Origin: Leptidea sinapis | Lineage: Eukaryota > Arthropoda > Insecta > Lepidoptera > Pieridae | NCBI RefSeq assembly: GCF_905404315.1 | Contig: NC_066312.1 | Coordinates: 10,341,001-10,405,000 of the forward strand | Direction: 5' to 3' | Length of the DNA: 64,000 nucleotides | Part shown: positions 1 through 7,266 of the stretch, piece after piece | Layout: each line of letters begins with the position of its first letter | How positions within the stretch are numbered: position 1 is the stretch's first letter | Notes under the pieces: model-generated | What the model saw: the letters and a program-made list of their open reading frames with translations, nothing else | The model's database searches: none | What the model was told of the DNA's origin: nothing | Made by a program: the position numbers and the translations under genes

Positions 1-330
1 GGGTCTCTCGCTAGAGATGATATGAGATATGGAATTATAGTCACGAAGTATATCATTATAGAGTGAATCCAAGGGTTGCATTATATTTTGACAGACGGAA
101 ATATCTATCTCTATACTTTCCTGACACTGTAATTTAACAATGTTTAAAACATCCTGGGTGTACTTAATATTTTGATCAAAAGAAGTAACATCTATCGGAA
201 TAACTATATGAAGATAATCGTCTATGAGCTTCAGAGTGCCCACTGGGTCGAAGAGCAAGCCAGGACCTTCCTTGATGTATTTAATATACTCATTCTCGCT
301 AGCGGCTATGGCGCAGTATGTATTAACCAT
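1..330 (-). CDS. env: Env-like protein, N-terminal 110 residues (partial)
   Basis: An open frame starts with the ATG at 330-328 and stays open for 110 codons to the window edge. The visible part resembles the amino-terminal region of the baculovirus F-like envelope proteins of insect errantiviruses, including a segment around residues 23-46 with a Gly-Leu-Leu-Phe start. That match is from family knowledge, not a search. No furin site, fusion peptide or transmembrane segment falls inside the window. A CAG splice acceptor with a T-rich tract lies one base before the ATG, as expected for an env made from a spliced RNA. Position directly after pol supports the call. Confidence 0.7.
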   Translation of the reverse strand, partial: MVNTYCAIAASENEYIKYIKEGPGLLFDPVGTLKLIDDYLHIVIPIDVTSFDQNIKYTQDVLNIVKLQCQESIEIDISVCQNIMQPLDSLYNDILRDYNSISHIISSERP

Positions 331-345
331 TCTGTAATGACAAAA
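331..345 (-). promoter_or_regulatory. Probable 3' splice site for the env subgenomic RNA
   Basis: Read on the minus strand, a T-rich run ends in CAG at 334-332, one base before the env ATG. Errantiviruses such as gypsy make env from a spliced RNA. The donor, probably in the leader or early gag, could not be identified. Confidence 0.5.
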
Positions 346-483
346 CTAAACTAAACTATCATGCTTATGTAAATAAACCTATAACTTTGTATATGATAAA
401 AATATAATATAGTAAAATATAGCTGTATAAAATGAAATAAGTATTAATAAACTTAACTTAATAATTAATAAAAGAAGAATTAG

Positions 484-3400
484 TTACGTATCCGCGTTGT
501 ATGCAGGTTTTACTTCATCATAATGATGTTTTACATATCTTCGGTTTATTAGAAGAGATAAGGTGTTATTGCCATGTATTTTGACGATCTTATATGGACC
601 TTTCCATATAGGAGATAGCGCCTTCCGAAGTCTTACATGATTTTTAATATAGACATATTCACCGACTTTATACTGTACTGGACGAGTATGTTTATCATAA
701 TAATGTTTTGACTTTTCTTTTGAAGAGTTAATATTTTGTATGGCCTTTTCTCTAGACAGTTTAAGGCGATGGTGAAGCATCTTAATATATTCTGGGTATG
801 TGACGTCAGATCGTAAATCAAAAACGGAATCGGGAATGTAGGGCTTGTGCCCGAAAATAAGTTCAAAAGGCGTAAATTGGGTAGTTGTATGGACGGTGCT
901 ATTATATGTCAGCATGGCAGTAAATACATATTTATGCCAATTAGTTTGGTTTTCGTTAATATAAGATTTTAAATATTCTTTTAAAGTGGAATGACTTCTC
1001 TCCAGAGCACCTTGCGTCTGAGGGTGATAGGGAGATGACCAAATCTGCTTGATTTTTAAAAATTCACAAGTTTTCTTAAAAAGTTCGGCTGTAAAGTTTG
1101 TTCCTTGATCTGTTAAAATTGACTTAGGTATTCCAAATAAAGATATGAAATGAACGAGACATTCACATGATTCTTCGGCCGTAGCATTAGATATTGGGTA
1201 AGCTATAGAAAATTTTGTCAAGTCATCTTGTAAAGTAAGAATATATTTTAATTTATAAATTCCAGCTTCAGGCAAAGGTCCCACGATATCGAGACTTATT
1301 CTATCGAAAGGTCTAGAAGATGTTGTTGTGATTTGCATAGGTGATTTATTAATTTTTCTTAAGGCTTTATTGGTTTGGCAAAACTTACAATTTTTTACAT
1401 AGTTTTCTATGTCTGATCTCATATTTTTCCAGAAATAACGTTCTTTTACGCGATTAAACATTCTGTTTGACCCTAAATGGCCCGCTATTGGTATATCGTG
1501 GTTCTCCTTCAAGATTTTTGTAATTTCTGTAGGCACGGGATATATTATGCTATTGTGATGGATATTGACTGTTATATTTGTACCATCAAAAAGATACATG
1601 AGCATACTATATATTTTTACAAATGAATGTTGTTCAAATGAATTCCTAAAGTCGGAAATAGCTATCTCATTGATTGTGCCGGTAAGTAGAATACTGTCTC
1701 TAGCAGATTTTAATGCTTTAAATATATCAGGGTAGGTACAAGTATCAAAGAAATAAACTTTAGTAAATAGGAAATAGTAAATTTTACCATTGATTTCAGA
1801 TATTTTAAACGAATGCAGTTCACGTTCTCCTTCTACAACATTGACATTCTCTGAGGCAGAGATTAAGTCAGAAAGGTAAGGATTCGACTCATCAAAATCT
1901 ATTGATACTGGAAGAAGAATTACATTTGCAGAACTCTTAAGAAGGCTCTCGTTGTGCTCTTTTATATATGTATTAAAAATCTTGTTTTTATCTTTAATAG
2001 ATTTTAAATAATTGGAATAATCTTCACTAATATTTGTTTGATTTTCAGCTATCCGGCTAGTGACGCTAGTTGATGGACTAGCGGATACAGGTAAGTTTTC
2101 AGGTAAAGATTGAAGGAGATCGGTGTCATTAGGAATATGTGAAGGTAAGTTTTCAGGATTTTGGTTACTAGTAGAAGGTTGTGGATCAGAATAAGTTTCA
2201 TGAGGTGAAATGTCTGACGTAAAGAATGGAATCGCAGAGGGCGATAAATTTAAAGGACTCAAATTAGCTGGGTCAAAATCTGTTGATAATAGATCTTCAA
2301 GGTTTTGATCTGGCAAACTAGGGATAGATAGATGGGGTGAATTTGGTCTTTGATCTCTGACTTCATCTTCAGTATTATCTGTTGGATCTTTAGAAATTAA
2401 TGGATTTATTGGGTATCGTGACAATGCATCTGCGTTAGTGTTTATTTTACCCTTTTTATATTCAATCTCGTAGTCAAATTCTTCAAGTTTGAGCCTCCAT
2501 CTAACGAGCTTGGAGCCCGGGTCTTTGCAATTAAAGAGCCACTTGAGTGGACGGTGATCTGTTATAATTGTGAATCGTCTACCATAAAGGTAGGGACGGA
2601 AAACTTTAGTACCATAAATGATCGCTAGACATTCTTTTTCAGTGACGCTGTAATTGCATTCAGCCTTATTTAATGTTCTTGAAGAAAATGCAATGGGGCG
2701 ATCTTTGCCAATGGATCCTTGTGAGAGTATAGCAGATATCGCGAAATTTGAAGCGTCACATGTAAGTAAAAAGGGTTTAGTGAAATCAGGATAAGCTAGA
2801 ACAGGTGCGGAAATAAGAGAATTTTTTAATTTATTAAAAGATAATTCCTGTTCATTATTCCATAGAAATGGGACGTCCTTTTTAAGGAGATTGGTTAAAG
2901 GTTTAGCTAGTTTTGACATATCAGGAATGAACCTGCGATAGTAGGAAACTAATCCAAGGAAGGACTTTATGTCCTTAGGGCACTGGGGTGTAGGAAAGTC
3001 TGCAACAGCTTTTATTTTCTCTGGGTTCGGTTTTACCCCGTCATCGGTAATGATATGTCCAAGGTAGGAAACTTCCTTGCGGAGAAATTCGCACTTGTCA
3101 GGTTGCAACTTTAACCCGTAGGTGCGGAGCCTGTCAAATACATTAGAGAGGTTGTTTATGTGCTGATCAAGATCGAAGGAGTAGATTACAATGTCATCCA
3201 AGTAGACGAAGCATTGTATACCTTGTAACCCAGATAGGGCGGAATTCATAAGTCTTTGAAATGTTGCAGGTGCATTTTTTAGTCCAAAGGGCATTCTAGT
3301 GAATTCAAAATGACCTTGTGGAACTGAGAAGGCTGTTTTGGGTGCATCCTGGGGCGACATTTTAATTTGATGGAAGCCCGACGCGAGATCAAGAGTACTG

Positions 3401-4950
3401 AAATATTTACATTTGCCCAACTGGTCTAATATATCCGATATGTTTGGGATAGGATAAGAATCGCCGATTGTGATATCATTTAGTTTGCGGTAGTCGATTA
3501 CTACCCGCCACTTCTTTATTCCGGATGCATCCATCTTTTTTGGGACGACCCAGATTGGAGATGACCAAGGGGATGTTGAAGGTTTAATAATTCCTTCTTC
3601 TAACATTTTGTTAATTTGTGATTGAACCTCACCTTTGTGAATGTCAGGGAATCGATAGGATTTTGTATGTATAGGGATTGAGGAGGACGTTTTAATTTCA
3701 TGCTGAATACCTTCTGTAAAAGTTAACTTATCACTAGGCAAATGAAATATGTCAGAGAATGTGGAACATAAATTAAACAGAGCGTCTCTTTCTTCGCAAT
3801 TTAAATGGGATACTCTCAAAAGATCTAAAACTTTATCAGTTCTATCTGAAATATTTTGATCATTAATATTCGAATAAAATATAGAGTTATTTTCATTGTA
3901 CTCTAAAGGATTAATTATTAATTTGAGGTCTGAATTTATCTCTATTTGATTTTCGGATGTATTAACCACGGATATATTAATTCTAGAATTAGGTTTTACT
4001 TTAACAATACAGTTAGCGATTAATAGAGAATCCATCATATGTTGATCTAGAATGAGACCTTCTTTGATTTCGGGATTATGTACTGAGCATTCTATTACCG
4101 TTTCGGTTCTAGGCGCAATTGTATAAATGGGGTTATTAAATTTTAAATTGAATTTTACGTCATCAATACTAAGTTCCTTCAAAGTATAATCTATTTTACT
4201 TTTATGTAAAGAAAGGAAATCATTTCCGATAATACCGTCGTATGGAAAGTCGAAATTAGGTATGAGGTGGAAATCATGTTCTATTGAATTAATTTCGATA
4301 GATATACAACCTAACGAATTGATTGGATTGTCGGTATTTCCTAAGCCACTGAATGTTATAATGTTTTTATTCACCTCGGGCATATTTTCTATAATATGTA
4401 TTTTAATAAGACTGATTGTAGCTCCACTGTCGACCAGGAGTCGAAAGGGTTCTGAGGAGAGAGATGTTTGGATTTCAATATAAGGTAAGTAATTTTTTAA
4501 TGGATTTGTGCTAACGTTGTAAGATTTTAATACTTTTTCTTCTTTTTTAGGTATTGGATTTAGAGGATTTGACTTCAGGCTTCCGTTTTGGGGCTGGTTA
4601 CTCTGTCGTATAGCCTTGAGAGTTAGGCTTCCGTTTTGGGGCTGGTTACCCTGTTGTGTAGCCTTGAGAGTTAGGCTTCCGTTTTGGGGCTGGTTACCCT
4701 GTCGTGTAGCCTTGAGCGTTAGGCTTCCGTTTTGGGGCTGGTTACCCTGTCGTGTAGCCTTGAGGGTTAGGCTTCCGTTTTGGGGCTGGTTACCCTGTCG
4801 TGTAGCCTTGAGCGTTAGGCTTCCGTTTTGGGGCTGGTTACCCTGTCGTGTAGCCTTGAAAGTGGGAATGGTGTCGACATAATTTTTGGATTTGAGATTT
4901 TTATTGCAGGGCTTCGCGTGACACCTTCGCGAGCCCACTACGCGTTTAAA
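484..4950 (-). CDS. pol: Pol polyprotein (protease, reverse transcriptase, RNase H, integrase)
   Basis: The frame is open for about 1,488 codons from the frameshift site to TAA at 486-484. It has no good ATG at its head, so it should be made as Gag-Pol. Numbering from codon 4938: 16-residue repeats at about 28-121; protease DSGA at 170-173; reverse transcriptase with LDLA at 516-519 and YLDD at 579-582; RNase H with Asp728, Glu767/769, Asp794 and Asp837; a Ser/Pro-rich linker at about 850-965; integrase zinc finger His1147, His1154, Cys1184, Cys1187; integrase core Asp1217, Asp1277, Glu1313 (35 residues between the last two); and a C-terminal GPY-type module near 1446-1450. All catalytic residues are present, with no stop or frameshift, so the product could be active. 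Confidence 0.96.
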   Translation of the reverse strand, partial: FKRVVGSRRCHAKPCNKNLKSKNYVDTIPTFKATRQGNQPQNGSLTLKATRQGNQPQNGSLTLKATRQGNQPQNGSLTLKATRQGNQPQNGSLTLKATQQGNQPQNGSLTLKAIRQSNQPQNGSLKSNPLNPIPKKEEKVLKSYNVSTNPLKNYLPYIEIQTSLSSEPFRLLVDSGATISLIKIHIIENMPEVNKNIITFSGLGNTDNPINSLGCISIEINSIEHDFHLIPNFDFPYDGIIGNDFLSLHKSKIDYTLKELSIDDVKFNLKFNNPIYTIAPRTETVIECSVHNPEIKEGLILDQHMMDSLLIANCIVKVKPNSRINISVVNTSENQIEINSDLKLIINPLEYNENNSIFYSNINDQNISDRTDKVLDLLRVSHLNCEERDALFNLCSTFSDIFHLPSDKLTFTEGIQHEIKTSSSIPIHTKSYRFPDIHKGEVQSQINKMLEEGIIKPSTSPWSSPIWVVPKKMDASGIKKWRVVIDYRKLNDITIGDSYPIPNISDILDQLGKCKYFSTLDLASGFHQIKMSPQDAPKTAFSVPQGHFEFTRMPFGLKNAPATFQRLMNSALSGLQGIQCFVYLDDIVIYSFDLDQHINNLSNVFDRLRTYGLKLQPDKCEFLRKEVSYLGHIITDDGVKPNPEKIKAVADFPTPQCPKDIKSFLGLVSYYRRFIPDMSKLAKPLTNLLKKDVPFLWNNEQELSFNKLKNSLISAPVLAYPDFTKPFLLTCDASNFAISAILSQGSIGKDRPIAFSSRTLNKAECNYSVTEKECLAIIYGTKVFRPYLYGRRFTIITDHRPLKWLFNCKDPGSKLVRWRLKLEEFDYEIEYKKGKINTNADALSRYPINPLISKDPTDNTEDEVRDQRPNSPHLSIPSLPDQNLEDLLSTDFDPANLSPLNLSPSAIPFFTSDISPHETYSDPQPSTSNQNPENLPSHIPNDTDLLQSLPENLPVSASPSTSVTSRIAENQTNISEDYSNYLKSIKDKNKIFNTYIKEHNESLLKSSANVILLPVSIDFDESNPYLSDLISASENVNVVEGERELHSFKISEINGKIYYFLFTKVYFFDTCTYPDIFKALKSARDSILLTGTINEIAISDFRNSFEQHSFVKIYSMLMYLFDGTNITVNIHHNSIIYPVPTEITKILKENHDIPIAGHLGSNRMFNRVKERYFWKNMRSDIENYVKNCKFCQTNKALRKINKSPMQITTTSSRPFDRISLDIVGPLPEAGIYKLKYILTLQDDLTKFSIAYPISNATAEESCECLVHFISLFGIPKSILTDQGTNFTAELFKKTCEFLKIKQIWSSPYHPQTQGALERSHSTLKEYLKSYINENQTNWHKYVFTAMLTYNSTVHTTTQFTPFELIFGHKPYIPDSVFDLRSDVTYPEYIKMLHHRLKLSREKAIQNINSSKEKSKHYYDKHTRPVQYKVGEYVYIKNHVRLRKALSPIWKGPYKIVKIHGNNTLSLLINRRYVKHHYDEVKPAYNADT
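4577..4860 (-). repeat. 48-bp tandem repeat, six copies, coding, in the pol N-terminus
   Basis: Copies begin at 4577, 4625, 4673, 4721, 4769 and 4817 with an exact 48-bp period and only a few substitutions between them. Each encodes 16 residues containing GNQPQNGSL, so the array keeps the frame. It lies between the frameshift site and the protease. Near-identity points to recent slippage or unequal exchange. Confidence 0.95.
4909..4950 (-). promoter_or_regulatory. -1 ribosomal frameshift signal between gag and pol
   Basis: On the minus strand the heptamer T TTA AAC (4950-4944) sits in the gag frame (CAT TTA AAC GCG TAG) as the X XXY YYZ pattern. Slipping back one base gives TTT AAA and enters the pol frame. 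After a 7-nt spacer (4943-4937) comes a GC-rich hairpin: GGGCTCGCG (4936-4928), a 9-nt loop, then CGCGAAGCCC (4918-4909), giving nine pairs with one bulged A. The gag stop TAG (4940-4938) falls within the spacer. Heptamer, phase, spacer and stem all fit the standard model. Confidence 0.9.
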
Positions 4951-5858
4951 TGGGTAAGCTGTTGGTCATTATTATCATTAGAGCATAGTTGTCGTGGCTC
5001 TGAGTTATCATTATTTAAGTTTTCATTTATGACAAAATTAACATTATCTGCTCTGGGTCTGGTTGGTTGTAGTCTGTTGTTATTAAATTGTCGTCTAAAA
5101 CAATTTTCTATTGAATGACCTTGTTTTTTACAATAGCGACAGAATGGGCTTCTGTTCTCAAACTGCCTTGTGGTTTGAAATTTTTGGGTATTATTATGTG
5201 TAGGACCCCTAAATGGCTGTTGGGGTTTAGGAATTAATCGGTGCAATGATAATTGCTGAGAACTTCTTTTATGAAATAAATTTAAAATTTTCTCTTCTGA
5301 GACTGCTAGGTTAATTGCTTCATTAAGATTTAGTGGATCTTTACAACGAACTAAATTTGAAATTTCGGGTTTAAGACCCAATAAAAAGGTATGGAGAGCT
5401 AGGTCTTCCATGGCTGCCATTCGACCGGTTAACTCTGATTTCTTCTTATTCGATATAGTTACTTCTGTTAAAAGTTTTGAAAGACATGTCTCTACGCGTA
5501 AAGAAAATTGTGACACTGATTCTGTATTATTTTGTTGACATTCCTGCAATTCAAGTAAAAGGTGTGCATAATGCTTTCTTTCTCCAAATTGTGTTTTGAG
5601 AAAATCGCTAAGTTGATCCCAATTGTCGAATTCCTTAATAGAGCAAGCTAATTCTGCTTTGCCCTCAAGTTGAGAAAGTATGAATTTAAATAAAATCGAT
5701 TTCTGAGAATCCGGTGCTAGTCCAATAGCATTATTGCAATTATTAATAAAAGAATTTAATTTTTCGCGTGTCCCATCAAAAGGACTAATGAATTTGAATA
5801 AAGTGCTAATTTGTAACTCATTTTTTTCATGTTTAATTTGAGATTCTTTAACCGACAT
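4938..5858 (-). CDS. gag: Gag polyprotein
   Basis: 306 residues from the ATG at 5858-5856 to TAG at 4940-4938. The first two thirds are helix-rich and look like a Ty3/gypsy capsid region (Retrotrans_gag type; inferred from composition and motifs such as the FGERK segment near 91-95). A single CCHC zinc knuckle, C-X2-C-X4-H-X4-C, lies at residues 240-253, then an Arg/Asn-rich tail that would bind RNA. The last codons overlap the pol frame at the frameshift signal. The start is the first in-frame ATG after the leader. Confidence 0.92.
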   Translation of the reverse strand: MSVKESQIKHEKNELQISTLFKFISPFDGTREKLNSFINNCNNAIGLAPDSQKSILFKFILSQLEGKAELACSIKEFDNWDQLSDFLKTQFGERKHYAHLLLELQECQQNNTESVSQFSLRVETCLSKLLTEVTISNKKKSELTGRMAAMEDLALHTFLLGLKPEISNLVRCKDPLNLNEAINLAVSEEKILNLFHKRSSQQLSLHRLIPKPQQPFRGPTHNNTQKFQTTRQFENRSPFCRYCKKQGHSIENCFRRQFNNNRLQPTRPRADNVNFVINENLNNDNSEPRQLCSNDNNDQQLTHLNA

Positions 5859-6540
5859 GTTTAATTAAATAAAATGTTCACTTATAAAATTTAAAATGTA
5901 CTACGGTGTGATAGACGGCCACCCAGATTGTTTATAAATTCGATGCGATAAGCTACTCGACAAAATGTTCTCGGAACCTAAGATGATGTAATTAAATTAG
6001 AATGTAGATGACAATAACGCTCTTTAGTATTATATTTATGCAATAACTTTGGATAAAGTATTGTTAGACCTCACACCTTGCACTTTCACTGTAGTTTTAG
6101 AAATATGTCTATTTAATATCTCAGTTATTATGGGTTTTGCACTTTCACACTTGAAATATTTAAAATTTGAAGACTTACAGGACCACGGCGATATTCACGG
6201 CGAATCCAAATCGAGTCATAATTGGCTCAATTTATGGTAAATTGTTAGGTACCAGAGGACTCGGCGTTGATGAAGAGAAGAAGATTCAGCGATGTTGGAG
6301 AGTACCACGTATATAGTTATTTCTTTCCGGTATAGCAGGTCGAAGCTTGTTAGCAGTTCACAACCATTGGATTCAGGCGGTCACTAAGATTTGTATAGTA
6401 CTCTGGATTAGTACTATTTTGTTAACCACTTATTAAAACCAACCAACACAGATATTATTTTCACTTTTACACTTTTTGGTATCACTATAACTTTTCACTT
6501 GAGGCGTTTACCGCGGATTTATAAAATTTTAAATCCTTTG
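5859..6540 (-). other. Retroelement 5' leader
   Basis: About 680 nt between primer site and gag ATG. It would hold the packaging signal and a splice donor for env, but neither is recognisable by eye. Just after the primer site (about 6514-6538) lies a near-perfect palindrome with arms GGATTTA.AAAT, which could fold as a small hairpin. A 63-codon plus-strand ORF here looks fortuitous. Confidence 0.7.
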
Positions 6541-6551
6541 CGCTGCCACCA
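6541..6551 (-). other. Primer binding site, tRNA-Leu type
   Basis: TGGTGGCAGCG on the minus strand lies two bases after the LTR end. It is complementary to the 3' end CGCUGCCA plus CCA of an animal tRNA-Leu. The match stops after 11 nt. Confidence 0.75.
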
Positions 6552-6553
6552 TT

Positions 6554-6751
6554 TGTTAGACGGAATATTAAAAACGAACTTTTAAAAAAGAAATTTATTT
6601 AGAATTAGAAAATATAATTGAAATGTATGAGTGGCTCAGGATTCGGAAGGAGACTGACTGCCTTTATATTTAATTAAGTGACGCCTTGGTCTTAAAGTGC
6701 TGACGCTAATGTTATGTCTGCATTAAAGCATACATATGTGCATATATAACA
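6554..6751 (-). repeat. 5' LTR of the errantivirus-like element (198 bp)
   Basis: In element orientation it begins TGTTATAT (6751) and ends TCTAACA (6554), a TGTT...AACA terminal inverted repeat, followed by two A's and the primer site. It holds a TATA-like AATATAAAG at 6670-6662, an overlapping pair of TCAGT initiator-like motifs near 6660-6652 and a polyadenylation signal AATAAA at 6599-6594. The ends rest on termini and neighbours, as the second LTR is outside the window. Confidence 0.85.
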
Positions 6752-6800
6752 GTACGCTCGTTTGTCCTCCTTTTTCTATTAAAAAAAATAAATAAAAAGA
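6752..6800 (+). mobile_element. LINE 3' tail (family B), interrupted by the errantivirus insertion
   Basis: The sequence after the LTR continues with the last bases of family B (gctcgtttgtcctcc, then A-rich), as in intact copies at 39715-39748 and 60345-60380. In those, GTAC immediately precedes this point, so the insertion hit the LINE tail and GTAC is the likely target duplication. Confidence 0.8.
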
Positions 6801-6879
6801 GAAGCCTACAAAATTCTTCGTTCAAATTGCATCAACATTAGTACACTCATATTGAGAAATTTCATTTCTTCTTCAGTAT

Positions 6880-7194
6880 ATTTTTAATGAAAATAAGGAA
6901 CGAGAAGAGCTGAAGGATGTTCAGCAGATGTTAATTTATACGCCCTGACCTTAACAATGCAGTGCCGCTCAGGATTCTTGAAAAACCCAAACATTCTGAG
7001 CGGCACTACAATTGTTCTCGTCACCTTGAGACATAAGATGTTAAGGCTCATTTACCCAGTAATTCCACTAGCTATGGCACCCCTCAGACTGAAACACGAT
7101 AATGCTTACACATTACTGCTTCACGGCAGAGTGGCGCCATTGTGGTACCCATAATCTTGCGGGCATCCTGTGCAAAGGAGCTTCCTACTGGTAA
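6880..7194 (-). repeat. SINE-like repeat, family A, near full length
   Basis: Minus-strand copy whose A-rich end is at 6880. It carries the family hairpin made by two GTGCCGCTCAG-type arms (about 6960-7010). It lies only 72 bp beyond the donor of the phosphodiesterase-like exon. Confidence 0.85.
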
Positions 7195-7266
7195 ATGCCC
7201 TTCGTCCTTTCTTACGACACCCTTGGGTCTGGGACTAATTACTATTAATCATTATTCAATACTCAC

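Larger units (their letters stand above)
1..6751 (-). mobile_element. Errantivirus-like Ty3/gypsy element, 3' end off the left edge
   Basis: On the minus strand, in order, are a 5' LTR (6554-6751), a primer binding site (6541-6551), a leader, gag (4938-5858), pol (484-4950) and the start of env (1-330). Pol runs protease, reverse transcriptase, RNase H, integrase, which is the Ty3/gypsy order. An envelope ORF after pol places it with the insect errantiviruses. Gag and pol are open throughout, so the copy is young; the 3' LTR is outside the window, so LTR divergence cannot be judged. The element sits in the tail of a LINE copy and in the same orientation as the phosphodiesterase-like exons at 7267-10816, probably inside or just beyond that gene. 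Confidence 0.93.

Noticed and set aside
172..354. Plus-strand 60-codon ORF
   Set aside because: Antisense shadow of the env start; the minus frame is the coding one.
4936..4938. GTG as the pol start codon
   Set aside because: The pol frame is open upstream and a complete -1 frameshift signal lies there, so Pol is better explained as Gag-Pol.
4616..5118. Plus-strand ORFs with RLPFWGWLPCRVAL repeats
   Set aside because: Antisense reading of the 48-bp minisatellite and the gag/pol junction.
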